The notes: generated by a model from the letters alone, not told the origin. Counted from the stretch's first letter, positions 52,351-63,930 are shown. The stretch: 64,000 bases of DNA from Breviolum minutum Mf 1.05b.01 (GCA_000507305.1 DF239730.1:62001-126000), one strand, 5' to 3'. Numbers and translations are program-made.

Positions 52351-53400
52351 GAATAAAAAAATAATATATTTAAGTAATATGTAAATATATATTATATATG
52401 ATAATATTTATACATATATATACGTAGATTTTATTTAATATGAAATTTAATAATATAGATATAATAAATATTGTATTAAGATTTTGAAAATTAAATAATA
52501 ATAAAAAAGAAATTTTAATCTTATTTGATATATTTTATAGAAAGAGAAAAATTGATAGATTATTTAATCTAAATGGATATATAAATTATCTAATATAGAA
52601 AAATATATATATATACAAAAATAATAGGTTTAAGAAAATAAATATATTAATTAGATTAATTAAAATATATAAATAGGATTTAAAAATTAATAATTATTTA
52701 TATTTANNNNNNNNNNNNNNNNNNNNNNNNNNNNNNNNNNNNNNNNNNNNNNNNNNNNNNNNNNNNNNNNNNNNNNNNNNNNNNNNNNNNNNNNNNNNNN
52801 NNNNNNNNNNNNNNNNNNNNNNNNNNNNNNNNNNNNNNNNNNNNNNNNNNNNNNNNNNNNNNNNNNNNNNNNNNNNNNNNNNNNNNNNNNNNNNNNNNNN
52901 NNNNNNNNNNNNNNNNNNNNNNNNNNNNNNNNNNNNNNNNNNNNNNNNNTCTATTTTAATTAGTTTTTACAAAATTTAATTATTTTATATATAATTTAAC
53001 TAAAACCATATTATAAAATATTCTTAAATAAATTTTTCAAAATCTAATTAAAATAGATTTATTTTTTTCAAATATTCCAATATTACTTATATTATATTCC
53101 CTTTACAAAAAGAATTTTCCAAAATCGTATCGCAAAAAACCCTCAAAATATATTAGAATTAGTAAAATTTTTAATTTTCCCCATATAAAATTTTATCTTT
53201 AAAAATATATAAAAATCAATACCAAAAACGTTCAAAAGTAACATTCTAATTTTCAATCCATATATATATTTTTCTAAAAATTAAAATATTTTTTAATTTT
53301 TGTTTATCAAATATTTAATATTATTATAATTATAGCCTTTATCCTTTCCAATAAAAAGTAAATTTTAATTTTCCCATTATATTATTTATTATTGTCCGAT
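52351..53400. other. Extremely AT-rich island with skew inversion and assembly gap
   Basis: The left flank 52351-52706 has 27 G and 6 C in 356 bases (about 9% G+C, hand count). The right flank 52950-53400 has 14 G and 53 C in 451 bases (about 15%). 52707-52949 is 243 N. No ORF of note. It lies between the + strand genes to the left and the - strand genes to the right. See findings. Confidence 0.9.
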
Positions 53401-53577
53401 AATTTTTTTCCTCCAGGAGATTGGCCTCTTCCCAGCTCGAATCTTACAAGAAAACTCTTTTGGATTCAGTTTCGTGCTGAAGGTATTTTACATGTGCGGC
53501 TGGTCAGGACAGCGAAAGATATAAAGAGCAAATCAATGGAAGCAGAAAACAGAAAAGAGGATGCTGGATTCCCCAAC

Positions 53578-53703
53578 CCATGACGGGGAGTGAGCTATTT
53601 TCATCATTTAGAGGTATTATTCTGGGCATCGGGGTATTAAATCCGCCTTTCCTCCCCATGTTTGAACCTTCCATTTCCATTGCCTGCGCTGCTGTCAAGA
53701 ACC
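53578..53703 (-). CDS. Aldo/keto-reductase-like N-terminal exon (partial)
   Basis: On the - strand a long pyrimidine tract ends in CTTACAG (acceptor AG at 53705-53704). The first ATG follows at 53680. The frame reads MEMEGSNMGRKGGFNTPMPR, then IIPLNDENSSLPVMGWG. The IPLND...S.PV.G.G pattern is the first beta strand of aldo/keto reductases, where the usual form ends in G.GT; here it is GWGI. The pyrimidine tract could be a spliced-leader acceptor, making this the first coding exon. No later exon was found, and the gene would have to run into the AT-rich island and N gap. It may be truncated or continue there. The family call rests on about 17 residues. Confidence 0.45.
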
Positions 53704-54397
53704 CTGTAAGACAAAGGACCAAGGGAGTGGAAGAACAAAAAAAAGGCAGCAAAGAAGGAGAGAGGGACAGAGATGGATGACCCACAACTCCCAACTAGGA
53801 TACCACCCCAGCAAAGGGACGAAGATACCAGCATATTTTAATTTACACCAAAAGAGTTTCTTTTTGCATGTGCGATGCCTGAAAGTCTTTAATCGGTATA
53901 GCTTCTCAATTTTCCCTATCGCTTCCGCAATAAACTCACAAATTTCGATTCCCATGGCGGCTCACATATTGGTCCCTACATCACGACTTTTGACCCTTGC
54001 ACATATTTTTTGATAAATATTAAATATTAATGAAATATGATTCTAATGATTTATGTTATGATTGTTTTTTATCGGCTATTTCAGGTTCCAGTTTAATGAA
54101 TCATGACGTCGCAGCCTGTCGAATCATGGATTTTTTGTTTCCACCCTCCAATTTCGAATCCTTTATTTTCCAAGATGGTCCTAAACAAAGGTTGTCATAC
54201 TCCATATGGATATGGTATAGTTTTTCAAATGCCCAAGTTCCGCGCCTCACACATGTTCTGGAGCCTCGCCAACAGAGGTCTTAAAACAATCGATAAATTC
54301 ACTATAAGAAAGGCAATGAAGAAGCAATATATCCATACAAAAATAATGATTTGATCCCCAAAAAAGGAATGTTATAAGTTATAAAGAAAAAAAATGG

Positions 54398-55387
54398 TTA
54401 CATGACATGGGAATCACGCAAGGTTGGATCTATCTCAAGGAACCATAACCTGGGTGCCCTGGCATCATTCTTGCGCATCACTTCAATCAGCCGATACCAC
54501 TTCATGTTGCTTCGTTTCCTGGCTATCAATGGAAGGCAGCACGGAAGGTCACGTAGAAAGACAAGTGTTGATATTGCTTCCTGATCTTGATCTAAGTATA
54601 TTTAAGTTGACCTTTTGGCACATGATGGATTTCTGAAAAAGAAACCATCAAAATCGATCTGCAAGACTTTTTGTTGATCGCGCAACACTACCAGCCCGCT
54701 CAAGGATTTAAGCTTTGTCCAACCACAACCAACCAGACAACCAGACCTGTAGGGCGCAATGAGCACCACGTCACCCAGTTTGGAGATCTCGTATTCATCG
54801 TGAAAGTGCTTCTTTTTCGAGCGCTGGCGCACAGCAACGCAGTACCAGCAGTGAAGCGGGAAGTCAGGGGAGTTGGGAAATTTGCAATTTGCTGGAAGCA
54901 AGACATATTGCTGGAAGAAATGAAGAGGCTTTCTTTATTTTTAGGTTTCAAATATCTTAAGTCTCATTTTCATGCTGCAGTGATCAGTTTAAATTACCGT
55001 ATGTTTCCAGTGGGTTCGTTGTGATTCTCACTTTGAGCTTCTACCCAGACAATCACTGAAATCTTCGCAGATTTGACCTGCGATCCCAACTGCCATTGCT
55101 TCTGTTTCCGTTTGGACAGGGACGCCTTGTACCACCCACCATACTTCGCATTGAAGAGGTAGTACTCAATCAATGCCACGCGGGTCTTCTTGAGCTGACC
55201 AAATGGAGAACAATGCCGAGAAATCAAGCAATCAAACACAGAGGCAGGGCAGTGAAAATACGAGGAAAAACTTCTTGTCAAGCGCTTTTGTGTTACTACT
55301 ATATACCACCATTGTATATTTCTCCAGTGAAGGGCACCACATTTTTTTTCCGCGTGCCTTGTCGGAGACAACATATCCGATCTTCAT
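54398..55387 (-). CDS. Ribosomal protein uS17, bacterial/organellar type (4 exons, about 98 aa)
   Basis: On the - strand the coding exons are 55387-55358 (MKIGYVVSDK), 55194-55126 (LKKTRVALIEYYLFNAKYGG to WYK), 54823-54747 (RSKKKHFHDEYEISKLGDVV to IAPY) and 54518-54398 (KRSNMKWYRLIEVMRKNDAR to TAA). Every junction is in phase. The first two introns are GC-AG and the third is GT-AG. The product aligns along its whole length with uS17: an N-terminal G-VVSDK-KKT block, a KYG turn, the basic RSKK-HDE loop, and a GDVV-I strand before a basic C-terminal helix. uS17 binds 16S-type rRNA in the small subunit. The HDE loop and length are bacterial-like, so a nuclear-encoded mitochondrial or plastid ribosomal protein is most likely. 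The exon carrying the Met starts at 55409, so an upstream targeting-peptide exon is possible. Confidence 0.85.
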
Positions 55388-55539
55388 GTGGCTGTACGTG
55401 GGGCGCAGCCTCAGGGATTGTTCATAAGAGGATCGGTCCTTCTAACCGCAAGCATCAATCTGAACATCCTACCCAAACAAATCTTCAACACTCTGAGACA
55501 AACAAGCATCAAACATTTCTTAAAGCGTCAGCTTTTGAT

Positions 55540-55710
55540 GTTTCATTCCATGACTTGGAATCTCCCAGGCCCAGGCCGAAAACCTTCCTCTTTGGCAGAT
55601 TCCACTAGCTCCTATTGCTCCAGACAAATGCCCAACAACTTGGTGGAACTTTGGCAACCTATCTTCGACCCGTCCTCAGGCACTGTTGGCTCCACCCATC
55701 TCCAGTAGTT
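55540..55710 (-). CDS. Two small - strand exons, gene unidentified
   Basis: Reading - strand, about 55705-55648 gives VEPTVPEDGSKIGCQSSTK. About 55607-55552, after a GCAATAG acceptor, gives ELVESAKEEGFRPGPGRFQ. They may be 5' exons of the uS17 gene (a leader region) or the end of the next gene. Composition and borders support coding; identity is unknown. Confidence 0.35.
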
Positions 55711-56313
55711 CTGTGGCGGGAGAGAAAACTCACTCCAGGAAAAGGACGATGATGTGATTTGAAGATGACCGGAGTGTGACTACCTTTCACTCAATAGATT
55801 TTCTTGTACCACTTAGGAATTTCATTTAAAGGATTCTCCCTGCCAACTCATCAGAGTAGACTGATGGTTCACCTTCCGCGCAATGGAGGAATCCACCGTG
55901 GTACCACGTGCCAAGAGCCCTTGACTTCCGCTAGGGGCCTGGGCGGAAGAAAGGTGACACGTTGGTGGTAGAAGCGAGGGGAGAACCGTGTCATGAGACA
56001 GAAGTATATAGCCATGCAGTGCGGACAGGTTTGGAAGAATCGGTCCAACCACCTGTTTGGATCAGAGGTGTTTCGCACCTCTCAAATTTTGACTAACATT
56101 GGCAAAGCTTGACGCAAGAAAAACACACTCCCGGCTTGCTTCTGGGCCATATTTTGATGTTTCCGCAATTCTCCCAGGACCCCGACCGAAACAAAGGACA
56201 ACCCCTCTGAAAAGATCGTAGCCAAGAAGAGGAGGGCCGCTCCTACATCTCATGGAGGGACAGTACGCACTATTGGAAGTTGGAGGAAGCCCAACTTAGA
56301 GGTTAGCAATCAT

Positions 56314-56830
56314 TCAACACTTGGTGAAGTTGAAGCATCAGAATCAATTCTCAAGTACCTTCCTGTCAGGATTTCTTCAGCAGGAAAAACGTTGCGGAGC
56401 CCATGCAACAGGTTGCTGTTTGACATATTAAAGCACAAGGAATCGAAGAGAGCGATGAACATGTGGTGTGGTTGCTACCTTTTCGTCAGCTCTGCCCATA
56501 TCCATGCCACCATCTTTTTGCCGCACGCAGCGTCAGCTCAATTGAAGGTTCACATCAACTGGAGTCATTTCAGGGTATCCACATCCGCAGAAGTGTAATC
56601 ACCAAAATCCTTGAGATCGAAGGTGCTTCCCTACTAAACCTTGCATTTCTATGCAGCTATTTTGCTACACTTCCACTGAGCCACCTGGATTTCTCTCGGA
56701 GCTTGACGACAACGAATTGTTGAGATCACCTTCCTGGATGCAAAGCATTGGACGAAGACGTTGTTCTTTCCGCGCACTAGCAAGATGGAGAACTCCTGGT
56801 TTCATCCACGGGGAAACTGATATGAAACTG
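56314..56830 (-). CDS. - strand exons of an unidentified protein
   Basis: Exon-like segments on the - strand: about 56830-56668 (SARKEQRLRPMLCIQEGDLN, GT donor); about 56540-56478 (DAACGKKMVAWIWAELTK, GTAGCA donor); and about 56440-56314 (LLHGLRNVFPAEEILTGRYL to TGA at 56316-56314). Another open frame at 56250-56085 contains FVSVGVLGELRKHQNMAQKQ. No family is recognised. Confidence 0.4.
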
Positions 56831-57062
56831 ATTAAGAGCCCTTCACCTTTATGTTCTGGAATTGTTTGGCTTCATTTGGGGATTGCATGTGCTTGTTGAA
56901 CAACAGCGTTGCTTTCTACTCCTCAGCGGATGAAAAAATCATTGCTATGGGGAGGGAGCCCTCGTAATTTCTCATCCCCGAGCTGGTTCTTTGGTGTTCG
57001 TGCTGTGCGAGTGCATTGGTGTATTTCTTTTTACTGCAAGTCATGTCCTTCATTGTCCATCG

Positions 57063-58045
57063 TCACCCTTCTCCCACCACCACCATCATCAGTCCTTGCT
57101 TTGGCGAAAGTGATTTTGTCCATTGGCGCACTTGTGCCCAGCCACCGTCAAAGAGATCGGTCACATAGAAACACTCATCAGTTTGAAGCTCTACAGTAGA
57201 CTCGGTGCTCTTCATAGATGGAGGGATCGTCATCGCTTGCCGGACTTCCCAAATGCACAGCAAGTCAGGAATGAACCACCCCTTCTTTTCCTGACCAAAG
57301 ATTTGGATAAGTTGCCATGCAATAGATCCGACAATCTCTGAAACCCTGATGGCAGCCAAAAGCCACACGTATGGGTAGGTCCACTATATCTTTTCACCAA
57401 TATGATATCCGTATGTTGTCCTGGCATCTTGACACAGTTTGCTCAACTATATTAATATCTGCAAAACAACAAACTTGAACCTTGAACATGCGCCAACATC
57501 TCCAACACTTCTAATCCACATGTCTTTCACTCCCCGCTAGGCAGCCCTACAACTCGATACTCCAAGCAGTGTGCGTCCTGAAACCACACTTAGTACCAAC
57601 AGTGGACCCTTGTACACACTTGCTGAATGCAGTTTGCAATATTTTGCCATAGTCCTTCAACTCATGTCCTGCACCCCTGAACCAAAATGCAAAAACTGTA
57701 AGCCTTACTGTCCCTTACCTACACCCCATTGAAGGAGATTCCAAGTCATGCGGCCAAATGCCAACCTCACTGCTTTTAAATATATTTCACCTTTTGCCGC
57801 GCCTCGGCTTCTTCTGCAAAACCTTTGAAGAGGTAGGGGTCCGAGAACTTTGGGTGTGGGTCTTCTTTGACTCCGGTGAGGCAATAATACATGCCCCTGC
57901 TCAAACGCAAAAAACTGTTCCAGTTTTCATCGTCTTCCCTGCTAAAGGTTGTTGGTGACCTCAAGTGGATCTTGCATGTGAGCTTCTGAGCCCTTCGTTG
58001 TCGTATTGCTGTGATGACTTCTTCCTGGGCAAGGGTCTCGATCAT
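57063..58045 (-). CDS. - strand exons of an unidentified protein
   Basis: 58045-57776 holds MIETLAQEEVITAIRQRRAQ, then (probably after a small intron) EDDENWNSFLRLSRGMYYCL and DPHPKFSDPYLFKGFAEEAE. 57370-57063 holds VSEIVGSIAWQLIQIFGQEK, KGWFIPDLLCIWEVRQAMTI, and, after an acceptor at about 57212, STVELQTDECFYVTDLFDGG, then WAQVRQW. The last part resembles a small beta domain. Composition is convincingly coding but I cannot name the family. Confidence 0.45.
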
Positions 58046-58358
58046 TCACCATTCAAAGCTCAAATGCTTGCCCAAAACAGCTAGACATTTTGGACCCCAT
58101 CTAGGTCTTGTAGTTCTTGTAGTTTGGAAATTGTATTTTGCCTCCTTCGATCCCCAAGAAAACGGTATGAAGTATTCAACATGATTCAACGCTCAATACC
58201 AACTGCCTTCCAAAGTGCAGACGTGCAGACTATACATCACGTCACTCACAATTCGACTTGTGTACTCTATCTCACAATTCACCAGTTCACTAGCCAAACA
58301 TGAACAATCTAATTCAATCGACCTGTTGCACTGTGAACCCGTGTGACTTAGAGATAGA

Positions 58359-58814
58359 TCATCTAGAGTCACAGAACTCGTGTGTTCGAGAGGATTTTCC
58401 TTCTGCTCGTGGTTCTTTGATAATCAAAGCTATCTGTGGTAAAAGTGAGTCCGTCTTTCTCCAAGCATCTAGAGGTCTTCTTTCGGTCTTAAAGATTCGT
58501 TGTTGTGCGGGTGCGGGCTCCCTCGCAGCCACTGGCGCTGGCGTCGCTGCCGGTGTACTTTCCCACCACCCCAGAGGCAGTGCTGAAGTGTAGGAGGCTG
58601 CATTTCGGTTTGTCCTGCTGGACTGATGGATGAAAGGTGATGAAAACTAGATACCTAGATCTAGGGATGAAAGGTGATGGACTATCAAGCAAACAAACAA
58701 AAAAGCTGATCTTTAAGCGTCGGGGATCTCCTGTCGTCATCGATTTGATAGCCTTTCAGTTCTTCCCGCTTCTGTTGGAGTCGCTTGTAAATCTTATCCT
58801 CGGTTGGCCAAAGA
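58359..58814 (-). CDS. - strand protein with Pro/Ala-rich linker, unidentified
   Basis: The exon from 58814 (acceptor CCTGCAG) to about 58715 reads WPTEDKIYKRLQQKREELKG, then YQIDDDRRSPTLKDQ, a charged likely helix. The next exon from 58582 (acceptor CTTCAG) reads STPAATPAPVAAREPAPAQQ, then RIFKTERRPLDAWRK, and runs to TGA at 58361-58359. The mix of coiled-coil-like and Pro/Ala linker sequence suggests a scaffold or regulatory protein. No domain is recognised. Confidence 0.45.
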
Positions 58815-59559
58815 CTGCAGGAGTTTCCTCCATTTGTGATTTGTGAGTAGTTTCGTGAGCTTCCTCCATCATTGCTTCCGGAGGGTTCCTACTATGAACA
58901 ATCAATCCATTTCTACTGAGAGGTCGTTGTAATTTACCCATTAAGGTCAAATTCTTGCCATTGAAATGTGTTTCATCCAGATCCCCAGATCCCCAACATC
59001 CTCAAAAACCAAGTACTTCAAGGAATTTTTCAAATTGCTTCCAACCAACCACCCCCTTGCAGCTGCGTGTCCCCTAACAGTTCCAGCAGAAGTTGGAACT
59101 CCACTGACCCATCAGGAATGCCACGAAAGGATGGAGCTTCACCTGCAGGGTGCAGTTAACCTTCTGCCATGTTTTTTTTCAAACTTCTGTTGGAACCCTG
59201 TAGGAACAGGAAACTCGACCATAGCTGATCCTAGGCTGTGTTTGTGGAAGGGCCAAGGCATCGCCCGGAGACTCATACTGTATTCTCCTTCCAAAACACA
59301 CCGCTCGGCTTCACTGTCTGTCCAGCTCCTACCTAGTGCATACCTACTAAAACCTAAAAGCTACTAAAATTATCACACCCCCACTTGGCTCCATACCTAG
59401 TGCTGGCCCTTGCCATCGACGCCACCAGGGCACCGATGAATTCTCTGACCTTGACTGTCAATTCAATTGTTGGAGTTGAATGACAGCCTTCAATGCTTGG
59501 TGAATCTGATTTGGGAAACTCGGAAACTCCCATCCCCAAACTGGTGTCCCCCCCGAGCC

Positions 59560-60003
59560 GTTTTTATTGGTGCAAATCCACGTATCAACTTTGGGGACTG
59601 CAACGAGCTGTAGCTGATTTCGGTGCATCGGCAAGATCTGTCGACCAACGCACACCAAATAGTGTTTTTCTTCACCGTTCGTGTTGGGTATCACTTCCGC
59701 TCCCTTGTGTTGGAAACTTTGAAATGGACCACCATCCAAGGCTTGCAAGGCCACCAACCTCAGAAGTTTGTGAAGGGAAACACAGGCAATCACTTGACCA
59801 AAATCTGGTAATCCAAATTTCATCCGAGGAGCTGATTCTCCAGGCCTTTCACTGCCATTTTTCTTCCCAAGACTGGAGCCCATCGGCTCTTATGACGAAC
59901 CAAATGCACATGGATATTCACCGGCTGCTCCTCCTTCAAACAGTAGCACCGTGCCTGCTCGTCCAATGTCGAAACCTCACCAAATTTCGGAAGCGAGATC
60001 AAC
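59560..60003 (-). CDS. - strand exons of an unidentified protein
   Basis: The exon from 60003 (acceptor GGGTAG) to about 59866 reads ISLPKFGEVSTLDEQARCYC, then LKEEQPVNIHVHLVRHK. The exon from 59814 (acceptor TTACCAG) to about 59560 reads FGQVIACVSLHKLLRLVALQ, later NGEEKHYLVCVGRQILPMHR and VAVPKVDTWICTNKNG. The beta-strand-like alternation suggests a folded globular domain. The family is unknown. Confidence 0.45.
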
Positions 60004-61071
60004 CTACCCAAGCAAGTTGTACCATGTTGGTTTCTGGATCCTTTTTTGGAGATGTAAGGACCACTAAAAAAAAGTTGAAGTCATAACACATTACCACATG
60101 CGTTTCTGCCAAGAAATTTGAAATTCGTACAAATACATCGTGGATGAAAAAAAAACGTATTAAATACATCGTGGATGAACAAAAAAAGTGCACTCTTTAT
60201 ATGTATATATATAATAATATACATGTATATATAGTTTTGTAAGTATGTTTACAGTACGTGTATATATTTGTGAAAATTCCAGCCACAACCAGCTTTATTA
60301 TCCAAGTGCAAGAGGACCATCTTTAGACCCATGGCAACATCCTAAGGCCGATAAGCCAAACATGTCAAATGAGAGAGGCCATGATAAGTCTAGTGAAGCT
60401 GGGCCCTCTCATGTTTGTTGGTGAACGTTCAGAAATTTGATTGGAACATGTTGCGGAATCACGCGGGGAAAAAAAGCAGCGAAGCCCCTGATCACGCGGG
60501 GTGCCAAAGAACAGTGAATCTGGCACTTAATGCTTTGGATAAAACCTTCAGATCCGTGTAGTCCAACGGTACCTCAAGCACGGCGGGAAGCACTTGAATA
60601 ATATGACACAGCAGATAGAATGTACCCCCCCTTCTTGTGAAGAAAATAGTAAGAAAACTATAAAAGCGAAAGTATCCCTGTGCTCAAGAGTGCCTACGTG
60701 AAAATGTCAGGACACCTACATGTGATCCCTGATCCGGAACATAGAACAAAAAACTCTCAAATCTCATGGTCATGAGGAGATCGGAGAGGTTCGATTTAAT
60801 TGGACTTGCCTGCATGGAGTGAAGTGTGAAGATGAGCATGTATGAAGCAAAGGCACCCTCACCACTTCTCGTGGCAACTGTTCCCCGCTTTGAAACGTCA
60901 AGCAGTACAAATACCTAGGCCCACATGGCATTGTTAGTCATTCTTGTGAGAACACTGATGGAAGAAACTAAAGAAGAAAACACAAAAGAACTTCCAAAGA
61001 ACACAACAGTTGTGGATCTCAATCCTCAACACTTTCTACCAAGGAAGGCACCAGTTCCAATACTTCTTTAC
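60004..61071. other. Non-coding, no gene seen
   Basis: AT-rich tracts occur at 60200-60260. A short direct repeat with AAATACATCGTGGATGAA occurs twice, at about 60133-60150 and 60161-60178. Open frames at 60925-61140 on the + strand are opposite a better - strand exon. Confidence 0.4.
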
Positions 61072-61738
61072 CTGCAGGGACTGGCTGAGACGAAGTATGA
61101 CTCAAAACGATCGAATGGTGCAAGTCTCAGAACCATCCGATAACAGTTCAAAACTCTGGAAAGGGAAAAAAAAAACTAGGGAACAAAAGAAAAGTACTGG
61201 TCAGTCTAACCCCGTGACCTGATTCACCTCGCGAAAATGGGTCATGTGAAAAAAAGAGGTCTCATCCTTCAGCTTCTGATCTGCCAGTGTTCTGAAGCTT
61301 TCGCCAGACAGTCTGTGGTAGGTCTCCACCAAGAGGGATCGGATGTTCTTTTCTTCAACATATCTGTAGTGATGGCTAATTCCTGAGCATCTGGCCAAAC
61401 ACTGGCATGACTGCATGACTCCATGACTCTTGGTTTGTTTTGAGTTTCTGCAACTCCCAAATTAGGGCAAACCGCAAACCTTCAAAGGTCAACTCTATCA
61501 GTGCAGCCACGGCACCCTTTGCCAGGCTTTGAAATGGACAGGTGATTTCGTCAGCAACCTCCCTGTCGTGGACATTTGAAATCCAATTTTTGAGGTATTC
61601 GAACTGCAGCTCTTCTTGAATCGATTTATCATCTGTATCTCCTAGATGTAGAGTGTTTGGCATGGACAAGTAACGCTCAAAATGCCATCCACATGGCACC
61701 GGCACACAGCTGGTGTAGGGAAAAAATGGCAAAAACAC
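61072..61738 (-). CDS. - strand exons of an unidentified protein
   Basis: 61738 to about 61450 reads SCVPVPCGWHFERYLSMPNT, then DKSIQEELQFEYLKNWISNV and GAVAALIELTFEGLRFALIW. About 61398-61224 reads YVEEKNIRSLLVETYHRLSG, then KDETSFFHMTHFRE. About 61140-61072 reads LRLAPFDRFESYFVSASPC before a GTAAAG donor (GT 61071-61070). The content is largely helical. No family is recognised. These three pieces probably belong to one gene, and the - strand piece at 62216-62127 may be its upstream exon. Confidence 0.5.
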
Positions 61739-62126
61739 CTGGAATGGCTTAGGTTTAGAGGTTTGGACTTGGGCAACTGTTCATAGTCATGAATTGTTCT
61801 CTCAACATGGTGGCATTGCACACAATCAGAGGACACTTTCAGTAGAGACTTGGGATTCAGCTGAATCTCACTGCATTTGAGAAATCATTCCTTTGGGTCA
61901 CCCTAATGTGATCACAACACGCATGATTAAACATGCATGCACAGTAAAAGATCATGAAAATGTGCAGGCATTCGGGGAAACGGAATTTTGCAGAATCCTG
62001 ACATTTGTTTTCATCCTAGGAGGTTTGACATGTTTGGGTGCTTTTTGAGCCAGCAGCTTGAGAGAAGCAGTGAAGCAGCATGAACCTTTGAATGAAAAAA
62101 AACCATATGTCGCACTCACAGACACC

Positions 62127-62216
62127 CGTAGATCTCCCGATTGGCGCTCCTGCGGCCAAGAATTGGCGGCCGCACGGGCCTCGCTGGTGAGGCGTCCACA
62201 TCATCCTCAAACAAAG
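62127..62216 (-). CDS. Small GC-rich - strand exon
   Basis: Reads GRLTSEARAAANSWPQERQS, then GDLR before a possible GTGTCT donor. It is much more GC-rich than the surrounding AT-rich DNA. No family is recognised. The opposite strand is also open here, so strand rests on the block context. Confidence 0.3.
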
Positions 62217-62519
62217 GTCATGAGATGTTTCCCAATTAATCACGGGGGTTTCACCATGCAATCCACAAATATTTCATAAGAGATCGAAACATGTTAAAGG
62301 ATATGTTACTTTAGGCATTGCACATTTATACTTTACATATGTACAAGTACATTTAAAATATATATATCATAATTTCTCTGGTTCTTCTGCACGTACGCCT
62401 ATCTACATATGTAGTGGTCACATGTTTACATATCACATAGACTCAAAGAAACATAGAACCCTTTATACATAATATATATGACATAGATACATAAGTACGT
62501 ATATAGATGTATGTACACA

Positions 62520-62735
62520 TACATATATATTATATGATATCATATCATATTATATCATATTATATCATACTATATTTTAATATATCATATCATATCATAT
62601 CATATTATATTATATTATATCATATCATATTATATTATATCATATTATATTATATTATATCATATTATACTATGTCATATTATTATTATCATCATCATTA
62701 TTATCATTATTATTGTTACTATTATTGTTCTTATT
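62520..62735. repeat. AT-rich satellite-like repeat (TATCA/TATTA)n then (TTA/TCA)n
   Basis: Pentamer units ATATC and ATATT in runs to about 62685, then trinucleotide TTA/TCA units. Low-complexity sequence with no coding. Confidence 0.95.
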
Positions 62736-62989
62736 ATGGGTACTGTTGAAGACGAATCCCAAACAAAATGTAGTGACCAAAGTTTCGAGTTGCCTTTGGG
62801 GACCCCAAATACGTTGGAAGCTCAATACTTCGGGCGGGTGGAAATGACATTTGGCACAAATGTCCAGTGCAAAATTCACATGGAAGCGCTTAAACGCTCA
62901 AATGAGCAGCACCATAATAACCGATTTTTGGATTTCAATTTCAATGTGAACTTTGAACATATTTGAACATCTTATATAACTTATATGAG

Positions 62990-63930
62990 TGCTCTATTTG
63001 GGGTGTTTTTTTTGGCTATCCATGTCCTCCCTGATTTTCCCCAAAATGCCTCGCCCGACGTCTTGCCGCACGGGAAGACTTGAGCCAGGTGGGGCTTCTG
63101 GAGTTCGCATCTCCAATGGTCGGGTATGAGACTCGCATGTCCCAAACTTCCCGAATGTTGACGCGAAAAGTGTTTGCCACTTGACTCGGAGAATGTGGTT
63201 CCTTCTAAGTAAACATAAGCATCCCATCCCCATGGCCTTTCTGAAGTGATGATCCTCTCAATGGCATTTTCAAACAATGGCCCAACAAAACATGGACACA
63301 TTGCCCCACCATACTGTTTTTTCCTTGCGGCGCGGGCATGGCAGCGTGAAACGATGTCTCACGCCGATCCCCTGTGATCTGCCGGGCTTCACAAAACAAA
63401 CAATCTCTCAAATGCTCTGCACCATCTGCTGGCACAAAAACTCACTGTATGTGTGCACAATGAATTTCTGGCCATTGGAACCCCTGTTTTTTCAAAAAAG
63501 CAATCACGACTGGACAACCCCCGCAGGTGCTTTTTGTTGTTTGACTTGAGCTGCACCCAACAAAAATGCTGGAGCACAAACACCACCTGAAGGAGCCACC
63601 AACCACCACACTGCACAGAATGGTTATAAAAAGGAACACTTCTTTGAATCTGTAGATGTTGCAACTTGACCCAAACTGTTCACGAATGGGATCAATATTT
63701 GGCAAGAAAAAGAATGGAATCAAGTGCAGTGTCTATTGCCGTTTACATTATCTAGACCCAGAATTCGTATGCCTTGCTTTCATCACAGGCACCGGCACCA
63801 AATGTTCGAAAGTCCGCTGAACGGACAGCATCCCCACATCTCGTGGAGGCTATCGGCATGAGCCAACCCGGGGATGCTTCGGTTGATCTGGGCCCCTGGC
63901 CAGGATCTCGCCCTGACCATGTTCCATCTA
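62990..63930 (-). CDS. - strand multi-exon protein, unidentified, continues out of the window
   Basis: Candidate exons on the - strand: about 63930-63790 (STEASPGWLMPIASTRCGDA, Gly/Arg-rich); 63550-63446 (CGGCPVVIAFLKKQGFQWPE, then IHCAHIQ before a GTGAGT donor); about 63420-63310 (AEHLRDCLFCEARQITGDRR); and about 63285-63000 (FENAIERIITSERPWGWDAY, then VYLEGTTFSESSG and Lys/Gly-rich sequence). Cysteine-rich motifs suggest a metal-binding or disulfide-containing fold. I do not recognise the family. The 63550-63446 exon has the clearest borders. Confidence 0.45.

Noticed and set aside
55096..55608. 170-codon + strand ORF
   Set aside because: It overlaps the phase-consistent uS17 exons on the - strand and has no recognisable domain; it is a shadow frame.
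58966..59367. 133-codon + strand ORF
   Set aside because: It lies in a block where exon borders and pyrimidine tracts indicate - strand genes, with no domain. It cannot be fully excluded but is not reported as a gene.
63080..63100. CTTGAGCCAGGTGGGG on the + strand as a reversed spliced-leader relict
   Set aside because: Only the CTTGAGCCA end matches; the AAAATGG part needed for a leader relict is absent.
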